A stretch of DNA of 64,000 nt from Butyrivibrio sp. AE3009 (GCF_000420845.1 NZ_ATVS01000017.1:1-64000); one strand, 5' to 3'. Numbered from the stretch's first letter, positions 8,716 to 18,626 are shown. A program made the numbers and translations. Notes: generated from the letters alone by a model not told the origin.

Positions 8716-11700
8716 TCATGAGTTGCCGTACTTTTTCTGATATTTGCGTACGAGTTCTTCATAGGCCATGTAGTCAAAGATGGCGGTGTCTGCGTCAAAG
8801 TATATCGGATAAGATAAGCCTCCTTCCTTAGTGGTGATTTTTCCGGTTACGAACAGACCGTTCTTGAGAGCAATAATTACAGGAATTCTTTTTCCGGTTA
8901 AAGGATCGGTTATCTTATAGTCCACCAAGCCGGATATAGGCTTTCCTGTGGAATTGTCCACCAGCTTACCCATTTTCATATTGTTATCCCAGGAAAATGC
9001 TATTTTACACTCTACAGCCGGGGTACGTTCATATGTAGTGTAAATGCCATCAATGACTGCGCTTCCTGCCTTGGTTGCTCGGGTATAGTACCAGTTTTTT
9101 CCCTCTCTTCTAAAGGGTGACATATCCTCCATGCAGATACCATACTTGTTGATGTGGAGCTGCCTGCCGTCTTTGGTGAGGATTTTTTCGGATACAGAGC
9201 CGTCCTCATTGACATAAACAGGCACTTCATAGTCATCAGGGTTACCGGAAAACCCTTCTCCTGCATAATAGCAGGCCATGGCCCAGTATTTCTCCATATT
9301 CTTTTTGTCTGCTTTAGGAAGCCTTGAGAAATCGTTTACACCATAAGGCTTCGAGGAATCCTTTACAATTTCGCCGCCTTTCATCGCATATATCTTCTTG
9401 CCGCTCTTAACCATAAAGGTTCTGTCTGAATAAGCAGGGTTTTTGTAAAAACATCTTCCGTCGCTGTCCACATAGGTAGTTACATCAGTATTCTGTGAAA
9501 CAAGCTTCTGCTTTATTAAACCTGTGGTCAGGCTGCCGTTTTTACCAATAAAGTAATAGCCTGATCCATAGGTGAAGGCCCTTCCGGAGACTTTTTTGCC
9601 GTTCTCATATTTAAAAGAGTTAATGCTTCCGTTTTTGCTATAGATGATAAAAGCTTTTTTGCCGTCATCCAGTGTGACTTCGGTAAGAGCTGTACTCTCT
9701 TTGCCGTCCTTGCCGTAGAAATACCACTTTTTGGAGGAGCATCGAAGGACATTTTTAAGCTGATAGCCGGTGGAAGGATCGTAATAATAACTGTCTTTCC
9801 TTCCGGTGGAAGTGCTTCCGTCAGAATTTCTGTAAATAATCTCTCCGTCCTTGGAAACAGGACCATCCTGAATAAGCTTAGCCACTCCGGCACCGTCGGT
9901 AACATATACTTTTTTGCCGATGGTATATTCATCATTTCTGACAAGTTTGCCGTAATAATTTGTCGTCCCGCTGTTTTCTGCTGTAGTAAAGCAAAGCTCT
10001 GCCTTTTTTCCGGTGGTGATGACGTTTCCGCTGCTATCAAGTGCAATTGTACCGTTTTTATCCAGCTTTGGAACAGGTGCTGTGTAAATGCCTTCCACCG
10101 CGCACTCCTCCTCCGGAGAAAAATACATGTAAATATCTTTTTTCATTCCATAGGCATAGTCAAAGTCCATTAATATAAGTTTATCCGCAGGAGTTCTGAA
10201 CCATCCGGTCATTACTGCGCTGTCCTGTCCGACAAGATATCCTTTTCCACCTGTAAATATTACAAAAGGAGCGGTAATGTTTAAGTGGTTGGTATTCAAA
10301 TATTTGACATGGGCCGGCTCTCCCTGGTAATAAAGATATTTCTTGCCGTCAACAGTCTTTATGCCGTTAAGAAGGGTTCCGTCGGAGTTAAAAGTAAGAT
10401 TTCTGTAGGCTGCACCTTCCTCTGTAGTAAGGAACTTCTCAACTTCAGTCTTATTTGAAAGAACGTAATGATCCTCAGGTCCCTTGACCTCCGGATTCTT
10501 ATCATTACTATGGTTTAATACATGCTTCACACGTTTAACTTCATAATCATTCACCCTGAGGCGATTAAAACTGTCAAAAGAGTAGTTCTTTCCCTTGGGA
10601 TATTGTTTGGTTTTTATGATGACATCACCTTGGGCCAGTTCTCCCGACTTGTTCAGGACGTAGTAGTAGCTGCCCTGCCGGGATGAGAAAAATCCTTTCT
10701 TTGTCACCATGACTCCGTTCAGGATAAAGCATGTGGTTCCGTCCTTCTTCCTATAAATACCTTTATAGGACTGCTGGTAAACAGTGCTGTTATTTGCACC
10801 GGAATCCCCGAAAAGATAATACTTGCCGCCTATTTTGGTCAGGCCTGTGGCCATTTCCCCGTTCTTGTCCAGGTAGTACATTTTATTTTTTTCTTCAATC
10901 TTGTTGGAACAATATATCCAGCAGGAGGTAAGCATCTTTTTACGATCTGCATCAGCAAAGAAGCATCTGCCTTCCTCCGGCTTATTGGGATTCTTGTTAA
11001 GAAGATACGCCTGAGCTGCCTCGGTCTTACCATTCTTCTTTGCAGCGTAATAGAAAATCTGCGTTTCGTCCTCTACACTGCTAATAGAATAGTCCTCATT
11101 GAACCTGTAGTATTTTCCGTCTATGATCAGGTACCTATCGCTATAAAGAAGTGGTCCTTCCTCTGAGGCATAGTAGGACTTGCCATCAAGACTAAAGCCC
11201 TTGCCCTTCAGGACAGCGCCGGTTTTATCTGCATAGTATAAGTTTTCGTTGTATAAAAAAATGATGTTACACCTGATAAGGCCATAAAACTTTGCGTCGG
11301 ACAGTGCGTAGTATTCTTTGCCCTCCACAGCAAACATGCCGGTCCTAAGGACTCCGGACATAGGATCGCAGTATCTTGCGCTCTTTGCTTTTTTGGCTGT
11401 GGTCAACATTCCTTCTTCATCAAAGTAAATGAAACCGGTGCACATATAGCCGTCTTTGAAATAATAGAAATTATCACCGATATGGGCCACGTTGTTATCC
11501 AGGGATTTGCCATCGTCATCCCTGGCCTCTCCTCTGGCATTTTCGTAGGTCCATTTATCTTTCCTGTTGATCCAGCGGCCCTTTACAGCCCCTGCGTATA
11601 GAGTGGGATTAAGCCTTCCTTCGGAAATTTCGATTTCCGGGGGAAGCTCCTCTTCGATTGAGGTATCTGTAGATGCAGTATCGGAAGCCTCTGTATTGTC

Positions 11701-12084
11701 CTCTTCAACAAGAATTTCCTCGTAGCTTTCGTCAGCCTCATCTGCCTCATCAGCTTCATCAGTCGTGGCGGCCTCAGTTGCCTTATCGGAAGCTTCCGAT
11801 TCATCTGAAATTTCATCATAGGGTTCTGGTTCAGCGGTATCTGACGGTTCTTCAGGAGCATCGGTCTCATCACCTGAGCCGTATTCTTCCTCAACGCTTT
11901 CGTCGTCAATACTTTCGTCGTCAATACCTTTGTCGCCAGTACTTTCTTCTTCAATATTATTTTCTTCAATAATTATCTCTTCCTCAAAAGAGCTCTCTTC
12001 CGCAGCATAACTCCTTCCCCCGGCGGTCATACTGCCTGCAGCTATGGTAATAGCCGCAATCATAGCTAAAATTCGTTTTTTCAT
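8716..12084 (-). CDS. Large secreted protein with YG/cell-wall-binding-like repeats
   Basis: About 1122 residues. A signal peptide (MKKRILAMIAAITIAAGSMT...SYA) is followed by a strongly acidic Glu/Asp/Ser/Thr-rich low-complexity region to about residue 150. The rest is built of degenerate repeats of about 20 residues with aromatic pairs and glycine, for example GKYYLFGDSG, NFYYFKDGYMCTG, GKSYYASEEG, in the style of choline/cell-wall-binding and glucan-binding repeats. No catalytic domain was recognised. The ATG at 12084 has GGGAAG 6 nt upstream; an ATG at 12102 and an earlier one have no ribosome site. Probably a surface adhesin or carbohydrate-binding protein. Confidence 0.82.
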   Translation of the reverse strand: MKKRILAMIAAITIAAGSMTAGGRSYAAEESSFEEEIIIEENNIEEESTGDKGIDDESIDDESVEEEYGSGDETDAPEEPSDTAEPEPYDEISDESEASDKATEAATTDEADEADEADESYEEILVEEDNTEASDTASTDTSIEEELPPEIEISEGRLNPTLYAGAVKGRWINRKDKWTYENARGEARDDDGKSLDNNVAHIGDNFYYFKDGYMCTGFIYFDEEGMLTTAKKAKSARYCDPMSGVLRTGMFAVEGKEYYALSDAKFYGLIRCNIIFLYNENLYYADKTGAVLKGKGFSLDGKSYYASEEGPLLYSDRYLIIDGKYYRFNEDYSISSVEDETQIFYYAAKKNGKTEAAQAYLLNKNPNKPEEGRCFFADADRKKMLTSCWIYCSNKIEEKNKMYYLDKNGEMATGLTKIGGKYYLFGDSGANNSTVYQQSYKGIYRKKDGTTCFILNGVMVTKKGFFSSRQGSYYYVLNKSGELAQGDVIIKTKQYPKGKNYSFDSFNRLRVNDYEVKRVKHVLNHSNDKNPEVKGPEDHYVLSNKTEVEKFLTTEEGAAYRNLTFNSDGTLLNGIKTVDGKKYLYYQGEPAHVKYLNTNHLNITAPFVIFTGGKGYLVGQDSAVMTGWFRTPADKLILMDFDYAYGMKKDIYMYFSPEEECAVEGIYTAPVPKLDKNGTIALDSSGNVITTGKKAELCFTTAENSGTTNYYGKLVRNDEYTIGKKVYVTDGAGVAKLIQDGPVSKDGEIIYRNSDGSTSTGRKDSYYYDPSTGYQLKNVLRCSSKKWYFYGKDGKESTALTEVTLDDGKKAFIIYSKNGSINSFKYENGKKVSGRAFTYGSGYYFIGKNGSLTTGLIKQKLVSQNTDVTTYVDSDGRCFYKNPAYSDRTFMVKSGKKIYAMKGGEIVKDSSKPYGVNDFSRLPKADKKNMEKYWAMACYYAGEGFSGNPDDYEVPVYVNEDGSVSEKILTKDGRQLHINKYGICMEDMSPFRREGKNWYYTRATKAGSAVIDGIYTTYERTPAVECKIAFSWDNNMKMGKLVDNSTGKPISGLVDYKITDPLTGKRIPVIIALKNGLFVTGKITTKEGGLSYPIYFDADTAIFDYMAYEELVRKYQKKYGNS

Positions 12085-12526
12085 ACTTCTTCCCTTTTTC
12101 ATTACATGAATTTCAAAAAATAAGCACCGCAATTATACATGAAATCTCTGCTGAAATAAAGGATAAAGTGGAAGTGTATTGCTTCGCAATTCGCATATAT
12201 TTGTAATTGAAATGATCGACTTTGCGCCAAAAGCCTGTGACTACAGAAGCTGTAAAGAAAAACAAAACGAATTAACAATAAAAATTGTCTAAAAAATTGA
12301 AATGTTTGCTCTGATAAGTAGACTATATGAAACAGAATTATTTATAATTTTAATAGAGTATTTATGCAACTTTTCGCAACATAACTGTATCGAAAGAATC
12401 CGAGAAATAATCACAAAAGGCAGGAAATAAAACAGATATTTACCTGGGCGGTTCTTTTAAAGCTCCTATTGCCCGGAAAAAATGGTGTCAAAATAGTATA
12501 CCGGCGGATAAGAGAAAGGATAGCTA
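12085..12526. other. AT-rich divergent intergenic region
   Basis: About 440 bases between the divergent surface-protein gene and the M13 peptidase. It should hold both promoters; TATA-like words abound but I could not settle on one pair with good spacing. No convincing small gene was seen. Confidence 0.4.
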
Positions 12527-14692
12527 ATGAGAAACAAAGAATGGAGTGTGTTCAGGAAAACTACAGCTATGATTCTTACAGCCATTTTGGTGTTTATATC
12601 TGTGGGCTGTGGAAACGGTGGGAAAGCAGCTGAATCTGATCTTTCGAATGAGGAAGGCAGAAGTACTGATCTTTCCGGAGTTCCCGGGGGAGGAAAATGG
12701 GTTGATTCTGACGTTGCCTTCACAGTCAGGCCTGAAGATAACATACGGTTTCAGGATGATTTTGCAGCGGCTGCCAATAAAGATTATATTGCAGCTGCTG
12801 TTCTGGACCCCGTATATGAAGAGACCGGTATAGTTTTTGATGCAAATAAGCTGATGTATGAAAGATATATGGAGATCGCTTCTGACGAGACTATGTCAGG
12901 CGATGATGCAGAAAGATATAAAACATTGGTTAAACTGCATTCTGATTGGGATGAGCGAAACAAGCTCGGAGTAAAGCCTCTTGAAAAGTATATTTCAGAT
13001 ATACAGAGTATATCCTCTATAAGTGAGCTTACGCAGTACCAGGGGAGCACTACGAGAAATCCCTTTGGGCTGGGGCTGCTAAACCCGGAAGCTGTGAGTA
13101 CACAAATGCAGTTCCCGGATAAGAGCACGTTAAAACTTCAGGCTCCCAAGCTTTCTCTTGGGTCTGTTTCCTCATATGTGGAATATACAAGCAACACACT
13201 GGCAGCTAAAGAAAGAACAGATGATGTGGCCTTCTATTTCTTTGGAAGACTTGGTTTTTCTGAAAAAGAGATCAAGGCTATCCTGAAAGGAAATTACAGG
13301 ATAGAAACTTTTATTGCAAGAAACAGTAATATCGAAAACTTCAATGTTGGGGAGATGTTTTCGCAGGCTCAGACTGACAGGAAAGGTCTTACTGCATTAC
13401 AAGGGAATTACCCGCTCTCACAGATATTGGATAGCAGAGGCTATTTGGAATGCGACAGTTTTTATGTGGATTATTCCTATCTGAAGTCCTTACATAAGAT
13501 CTATACCAAAAAGAACCTTGAAGATATCAAATCATTCCTCATGGTACAAACCATTGATTCAGTTAAATATCTACTCGACCGCGAATCATATGAAAAGATG
13601 GTTAAGCTGTATATGAACGGAGGCGCGAACTATGAGGGAATATCAGATGGCCAGAATAGTGTCCTTTTTAGAAATGACATTAAAATCTGTGGTTATTTAC
13701 CATTGCTGGATACTTTGTATCTGGAAAAATATCATTCAGATAACGAAAAGACAGCTCAGATAAATGAGTTTACAAATGCACTGATAGAGGCGTATGCACA
13801 AATACTTGGTGAAGAAGAATGGATGTCAGAAGAAACAAGGACAGCTGCAAAGGGGAAGCTGCAAAATATGGCAGTGCACCTCATAAGGCCGGATAATGTT
13901 GCTGATTATTCAGCTGCAGACATAAAGTCCTACGAAGAAGGAGGAAATCTTGTAGATGCTGCTGCTGAGGGCAGACGGGTGCTTGAAGCTCACATGGCAG
14001 TCAAAAGCGCTGATCCAAATTGGAACAGATTTAAATGGGATATTTATGACACTTCCAGAACTACTACTGAAGTCAACTGTGTGTACTATTGTAACGAAAA
14101 TGGCATCTATATAATGGCGGGATATCTGGCTATGTGCGATGCTGCTTTCGGAGAAGGCGCATCATTTGAGCAGTTTGCAGGCATCGTAGGAACTACGATT
14201 GGCCATGAGATAACCCATGGATTTGATTCAAATGGAACAAAGTTTGATCTGTATGGGCGCCAGTTTGATGATAATAAAAACTCCATCGACTGGATGACAA
14301 CGCAGGACAGGTCAAAGATGGATGAAAAGGCATCAAAGCTGGCAGGATACTTCTCAATGGCAAGGCCAATCCCGGGACAGCAGAAGGTAAATGGAAATGC
14401 CGTAAAAGATGAGGCTATTGCTGATATGGGAGGGGTCAAATCAGTACTTTATGCGGTAAGGGAAATGCCTGATTTTGATCATGATGTGTTTTTCAGAGCT
14501 TATGCAAGGCAGTATGCGGAGCAGACAACTGAGGAAAATGAACTTGATACCATGAAAAGCGACATGCATCCGCTTCCCTTCCACAGGGTAAATATTGTTC
14601 TTCAGCAATTTGATGAATTCATAGAAACCTATGGTATAAAGCCGGGAGACGCAATGTACCTGAGCCCGGAAAAAAGAGTCAATGTCTGGTGA
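12527..14692 (+). CDS. M13-family (neprilysin/PepO-like) zinc metallopeptidase lipoprotein
   Basis: 721-residue oligopeptidase. The N-terminal lipoprotein signal ends in VGC (about residue 27). The zinc motif HExxH is GHEITHGFD at about residues 559-567, the third ligand lies in DEAIADMGG near 627 (family form NExIAD), and the protein ends in VNVW, matching the family's CxVW end. GAAAGGATA precedes the ATG. It should degrade peptides outside the membrane. Directly followed by an ABC exporter and CPBP proteases, it may be part of a peptide-processing or peptide-resistance cassette, which is inference from context. Confidence 0.9.
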   Translation: MRNKEWSVFRKTTAMILTAILVFISVGCGNGGKAAESDLSNEEGRSTDLSGVPGGGKWVDSDVAFTVRPEDNIRFQDDFAAAANKDYIAAAVLDPVYEETGIVFDANKLMYERYMEIASDETMSGDDAERYKTLVKLHSDWDERNKLGVKPLEKYISDIQSISSISELTQYQGSTTRNPFGLGLLNPEAVSTQMQFPDKSTLKLQAPKLSLGSVSSYVEYTSNTLAAKERTDDVAFYFFGRLGFSEKEIKAILKGNYRIETFIARNSNIENFNVGEMFSQAQTDRKGLTALQGNYPLSQILDSRGYLECDSFYVDYSYLKSLHKIYTKKNLEDIKSFLMVQTIDSVKYLLDRESYEKMVKLYMNGGANYEGISDGQNSVLFRNDIKICGYLPLLDTLYLEKYHSDNEKTAQINEFTNALIEAYAQILGEEEWMSEETRTAAKGKLQNMAVHLIRPDNVADYSAADIKSYEEGGNLVDAAAEGRRVLEAHMAVKSADPNWNRFKWDIYDTSRTTTEVNCVYYCNENGIYIMAGYLAMCDAAFGEGASFEQFAGIVGTTIGHEITHGFDSNGTKFDLYGRQFDDNKNSIDWMTTQDRSKMDEKASKLAGYFSMARPIPGQQKVNGNAVKDEAIADMGGVKSVLYAVREMPDFDHDVFFRAYARQYAEQTTEENELDTMKSDMHPLPFHRVNIVLQQFDEFIETYGIKPGDAMYLSPEKRVNVW

Positions 14693-14717
14693 TATCTGTT
14701 TAGGAAGGAGACAAACT

Positions 14718-15563
14718 ATGGGATCAGAGACTTCAAATGCAGCAATAAGGCTTGATAACATAATAAAAAGCTATGGTAAACATGACGTGCTTAAAGGTGT
14801 CACCATGCAGGTGAATAAGGGAGATATCTACGGTCTGGTAGGCAAGAACGGTGCAGGTAAAACTACTATTTTTAAGATGATCCTGGGACTGTCGGAATAC
14901 ACTTCAGGTAGTGTCTCCATAGCCGGTTCTCAGAATCGAAAAGAACTGTTTGCAAACAGATCAAAGGTAGGCTTCTTTGTCGGATCCAATTTTTATGGTT
15001 ATCTTTCCGGCAGGGCAAACCTCGAATACTACGCAGCAGCCAAGGGGTTTAAGGGGAAAGCGCTAAAAGAGGAAGTGGACCGTGTTCTAAAGGTTGTTGG
15101 TCTTACAGACGGTAAGGAAAAGCAGAAAGCTAAGGGCTATTCCCTTGGAATGAAGCAGCGCCTTGGAATAGGCAATGCAATCCTTGGAAATCCGGATATT
15201 CTCATTCTGGATGAGCCGACCAACGGTCTTGATCCTCAGGGAATAGCAGATATTCGTCATATGATAAGGCGATTCAGAGATGAGTTTGGCATGACAGTCA
15301 TAGTTTCAAGTCATATTCTGGGAGAGCTGGAAAATACTGCGGACCGTTTCGGTATAGTACATGAAGGTGTTATAGCAAAAGAAATCACACAAGAGGATCT
15401 TTCTGCAAAGCGTCCGGAAGTGGAACTTACAGTTTCAGCCGAAAATCTGGAAAGAGCAAAAAAAATTCTTGCAGAGAATGGTATTGACATTCTTAAAGAA
15501 GGAAAAGAGAAAGTTACTCTGGAAGACTATTACTTTGAACTCATTGGAGGATCTGCAGAATGA
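14718..15563 (+). CDS. ABC transporter ATP-binding protein
   Basis: About 281-residue ATPase of the antibiotic/lantibiotic export type. Walker A GKNGAGKTT (near residue 41), signature YSLGMKQR and Walker B ILILDEPTNGLDP are all intact, and the C-terminal extension after the D-loop fits the BcrA/CcmA-like group. The ATG at 14718 follows AGGAAGGAG; an upstream ATG at 14682 overlaps the peptidase gene and lacks a site. It powers the two downstream membrane proteins, with which it overlaps (ATGA junction). Confidence 0.93.
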   Translation: MGSETSNAAIRLDNIIKSYGKHDVLKGVTMQVNKGDIYGLVGKNGAGKTTIFKMILGLSEYTSGSVSIAGSQNRKELFANRSKVGFFVGSNFYGYLSGRANLEYYAAAKGFKGKALKEEVDRVLKVVGLTDGKEKQKAKGYSLGMKQRLGIGNAILGNPDILILDEPTNGLDPQGIADIRHMIRRFRDEFGMTVIVSSHILGELENTADRFGIVHEGVIAKEITQEDLSAKRPEVELTVSAENLERAKKILAENGIDILKEGKEKVTLEDYYFELIGGSAE

Positions 15564-16291
15564 GAAATTTGTTAAGAGCGGATTTGAAGCGTATCTTTCA
15601 GGTGAGTCTTATTTATATAGGGCTTTTGCTGGCGCTGATCTATATTTCATATATGGTGCTTGAAGGTGTTGTAAATGATGGCTCAATAGGACTGGTCAGA
15701 GGTGTACAGAAGTCGCTTAGCGGGGCACCTATAGCTCTTTTTATTGTTTTTCCAACTTTCTATGCTGTTTTTGCTCATGAGCTGTCCTCAAAGTCCATGC
15801 AGGCTGTACTTGGTCATGGCATAACAAGGGATAAGCTCATAGTTGCAAAGCTTCTTGATGCGGCAATTGTACTTCTTTGCGTGTACCTGGTCATCATTGC
15901 GGTAACCCTTGCAGTAATAAACGGAGGATCAGCAATTATATTAAGCTCGCAGCAGCAGAAGAACCTTGTTGTTTTTATCATACTGAGGTGGCTTAGACAT
16001 TTTGGATACATTGTCTTTTCAGCCATGATCATGTACATTTCGGGCTCTACGGTTCTGGGTATAGTCGTATGTGTGGCATTTACGGTTGTGTTTAAACTTG
16101 TGTTTAATATGATAGAGTTTTTTTCCTCACTGTCATTATATGACTATACCTTTGATGGTCTTTTGGACTGGGCATATACCGGAATAGAGATGGGAGCTTT
16201 CCCCTGGGAGCTTTTTCCGGCAGCGTGCTATCTCTTGGCAGCACTGGCGATCACTACCTATTTCTTCCGGAGAAAGGAGTTTGACTTTTGA
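15560..16291 (+). CDS. ABC-2-type permease subunit
   Basis: 243-residue integral membrane protein with about six hydrophobic segments, and the sequence AHELSSKSMQAVLGHGITR typical of ABC-2 exporter permeases (the short helix before the second membrane segment). The start codon overlaps the ATPase stop (ATGA), and its own stop overlaps the next start (TTGA), so ATPase and both permeases are stoichiometrically coupled. Substrate unknown; peptides such as bacteriocins are plausible from the neighbouring peptidases. Confidence 0.87.
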   Translation: MRNLLRADLKRIFQVSLIYIGLLLALIYISYMVLEGVVNDGSIGLVRGVQKSLSGAPIALFIVFPTFYAVFAHELSSKSMQAVLGHGITRDKLIVAKLLDAAIVLLCVYLVIIAVTLAVINGGSAIILSSQQQKNLVVFIILRWLRHFGYIVFSAMIMYISGSTVLGIVVCVAFTVVFKLVFNMIEFFSSLSLYDYTFDGLLDWAYTGIEMGAFPWELFPAACYLLAALAITTYFFRRKEFDF

Positions 16292-17034
16292 AAAATCTTA
16301 TTTTTGCAGATGTAAAAAGAATCCTGAGAAAGCCGGCATATTGGATCGTGCTTGCAATATGTCTGGTAATTTCGCTTTTCTGGACCTTGGGGGCAAAAAG
16401 AGACGGTACTGTAAGCGGGCTTACTTTTGCCTCTAATCAGGGGACTGCTATAAATACAATGAATCTTTTTATAGGGATTGCTATTTATGTGAGCGTCTAC
16501 GCCGATGAGTTTTCGTCTAATTCCATGCAGTGCCTTATTGGAAGAGGAATTTCAAGAAAAAGACTCCTTATCGCCAAGTTCATTAACTGCGTGATCATTA
16601 CCTTTTTTTCTTATGGAATCTATACCCTTTTTGTCACCTTAACAGGGTTGGTAGTGGGCGCAGACATGAATATGTCAGAGAGTAGCTTCTTGTATAGTAC
16701 GATATTGACCAATGCTTTTCTTATTCTGGGTTATGCAACCATATCCATGATCATTCTTTTCTGGAGTAAGAATGTTGCCTATGCAACTTTAGTGGATGCA
16801 TTTCTTCTTTTTGCGGGGGATACACTGCTGAACGGTCTGAACATGATTCCGGTGATAAAATTCTGGCATATAGACAGGCACGTTTTTTCACATGCCCTTG
16901 AATGCGCCAAAGTAGATCTGCTGCTAACCGGTGGAACAGCAATATTTACACTCCTTTGGCACATTGCAAAAATCTGTGTTATTTCGATTATTCTGGCATA
17001 TCTGCTCTTTAGAAAAAAAGAGCTGGATTTTTGA
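16288..17034 (+). CDS. ABC-2-type permease subunit, TTG start
   Basis: 248-residue paralogue of the preceding permease, again with about six membrane segments and a matching ADEFSSNSMQCLIGRGISR motif. It begins with TTG embedded in the previous stop codon (TTGA) and has a GAAAGGAG ribosome site inside the preceding gene. The pair of similar permeases behind one ATPase resembles LanEG-type self-protection exporters, although no bacteriocin precursor was found here. Confidence 0.86.
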   Translation: MKNLIFADVKRILRKPAYWIVLAICLVISLFWTLGAKRDGTVSGLTFASNQGTAINTMNLFIGIAIYVSVYADEFSSNSMQCLIGRGISRKRLLIAKFINCVIITFFSYGIYTLFVTLTGLVVGADMNMSESSFLYSTILTNAFLILGYATISMIILFWSKNVAYATLVDAFLLFAGDTLLNGLNMIPVIKFWHIDRHVFSHALECAKVDLLLTGGTAIFTLLWHIAKICVISIILAYLLFRKKELDF

Positions 17035-17055
17035 TTCAATAGAAGGAGAAAAGAT

Positions 17056-17469
17056 ATGATATCGATTATTAGCTTTGTTCTGAGTGCAGTGGTTTCCTCA
17101 CTGGTATTCGGGGCTGTACATGTTTTGGGATTTGATCCCTCATCGCCTGTTGCATGGGGACAGGCGGTCGCCAAAACAATGGAATCAGGCGTTTTTGGTC
17201 TGGCTCTCCTTATACTGTATTGGAAGACAAGAAATATCTGGGCCTGCGGCCTGGCTCACGGACTGTTTGATTTTTTTGCCGGTTATACAGAAGGTCTGTT
17301 TGTTCCGACGGGAGATTCAGGGTCATCGTATATTAATACCGGTGAAGATGGCGTGAGGATCCTTATCACATACTTTATAATTGCTGCAATAAATGCAGTT
17401 CTGACGTTTATTGTGTGGAAGAAAGTCGGTAAGACTATTGATTTTGAAAAGATCAGACGAGAATGGTAA
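17056..17469 (+). CDS. N-terminally truncated CPBP intramembrane protease-like protein
   Basis: 137 residues. It contains the CPBP (CAAX protease/bacteriocin-processing) second and third motifs, FGAVHVLGF (near residue 19) and HGLFDFF (near residue 71), but lacks the first motif EExxxR and the membrane segments that should come before it. It has its own ribosome site (GAAGGAGAAAAGATATG). The missing motif supplies catalytic glutamates, so the protein is probably not an active protease. A complete relative follows immediately, so this may be a decayed duplicate. Confidence 0.75.
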   Translation: MISIISFVLSAVVSSLVFGAVHVLGFDPSSPVAWGQAVAKTMESGVFGLALLILYWKTRNIWACGLAHGLFDFFAGYTEGLFVPTGDSGSSYINTGEDGVRILITYFIIAAINAVLTFIVWKKVGKTIDFEKIRREW

Positions 17470-17481
17470 GGAGAATTGGTT

Positions 17482-18297
17482 ATGGAAAACAAAAAAGTAA
17501 GGAAACATTCATTATGTGAAAAAAATGCTGTAATCGCAATGATACTGACAGTTCCTCTGGGTTTATTAACTCAATTGAGCGGCCAGCCACAGGGAGTAGT
17601 AAGCGCACTTATTGTCTCCGCTCTGTCCCTGGTTCTTCTGATCATTTATAATAAGTGGTTTTCGCCTGAATTTGATGGCGTGTTTAAGGCTCATGTTCCG
17701 GTAAAAGAGATACTTATGGTATCCTCTGCGATGGCAATCCTTATTATCGGATGCATAATCATAAATGCTATATATAGTGGACTTGCTTTCAAACCATCAG
17801 TTTCTTTCGTGTGTCTGGCACTAATGGCTGGCATTAGTGAGGAGACCATTTTCAGGGCGATGCTTATTCCTATAGGAATGAGATATCTGAAGGTGAAGAA
17901 TAGGGCAGTGACAGTAGTAATTATCTCATCTGTCATCTTCGGACCGCTCCATTTGACAAATATATTCGTAGGAGCAGATCCTGTCATGACTCTGATACAG
18001 GCATTCATGGCAACCTGTGGCGGTTTTGTTCTCGCCGGAATATATCTGAGGACCGGCTCGGTAATCCCGGGAATGATTGCTCACGCTGTGTATGATTTTA
18101 TCAATTTTGTTACAGATCCAACCATCAATGAAAAGGGCGTTGTAGTTTCTGATAGCGGGAATGTTGGTATTTCGTATTATGTGATTATACTGGCGGTTTC
18201 GGTGACTCTTCTTGTAGCAGGATGCTATCTTATCAGAAAGACTAAACAGGAAACAATAGAGAATATATGGAAGATCAAGTGGAGCAACAAAAAGTAA
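17482..18297 (+). CDS. CPBP family intramembrane metalloprotease
   Basis: About 271 residues with about eight hydrophobic segments. All CPBP motifs are present: ISEETIFRA (EExxxR, near residue 118), FGPLHLTNIF (FxxxH, near 155) and AHAVYDFINF (HxxxD/N, near 202). Family members process prenylated proteins or give self-immunity to bacteriocins. The ATG at 17482 has AAGGAG 8 nt upstream. It lies at the end of the M13 peptidase and ABC exporter run, in line with peptide export or immunity. Confidence 0.87.
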   Translation: MENKKVRKHSLCEKNAVIAMILTVPLGLLTQLSGQPQGVVSALIVSALSLVLLIIYNKWFSPEFDGVFKAHVPVKEILMVSSAMAILIIGCIIINAIYSGLAFKPSVSFVCLALMAGISEETIFRAMLIPIGMRYLKVKNRAVTVVIISSVIFGPLHLTNIFVGADPVMTLIQAFMATCGGFVLAGIYLRTGSVIPGMIAHAVYDFINFVTDPTINEKGVVVSDSGNVGISYYVIILAVSVTLLVAGCYLIRKTKQETIENIWKIKWSNKK

Positions 18298-18362
18298 AAG
18301 ACTGCTATTTTGATCCGTGTGCGATGGATGATAATATGCGTCCGAAGCAGGGGGACACAAAA

Positions 18363-18626
18363 ATGGGGTTCAATTTCACTATTCCGGATTACAAAAAAAT
18401 AAGAGTTATCATAGATACAGATGCAGCCTGCGAAGCGGACGATCCCTTTGCCATCGCCATTAACCCCGGCTGTGGTCATTATCACGATGCTACAGCGCCT
18501 CTGATTCTTGAGGACACATCCTCAGAGGCAAAAGAGGATAACCCCAAGATTCGCATATACACTGACGCAGATTCCAGATACATTCTGGAGGATTTCATTT
18601 CTAAGCTGGAAATATTTACTGAATAG
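18363..18626 (+). pseudogene. Nucleoside hydrolase remnant with in-frame internal deletion
   Basis: The 87-residue product starts with KIRVIIDTDAACEADDPFA, the Ca2+-binding N-terminal motif (DTDxxxxxDD) of the inosine-uridine nucleoside hydrolase fold, then jumps at INPGCGHYHDATAP to what looks like the C-terminal end of such a protein. Full members are about 300 residues, so about 200 residues of the core are gone without a frame change. A longer open frame exists from 18267 inside the CPBP gene, but the GGGGG-type site before 18363 and the homology favour the latter. It cannot be an active hydrolase. Confidence 0.72.

Noticed and set aside
12212..12292. 26-codon frame with two Cys, considered as a bacteriocin precursor for the nearby ABC exporter
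   Set aside because: No ribosome site, no leader or core pattern, and it is divergent in position from the exporter operon.
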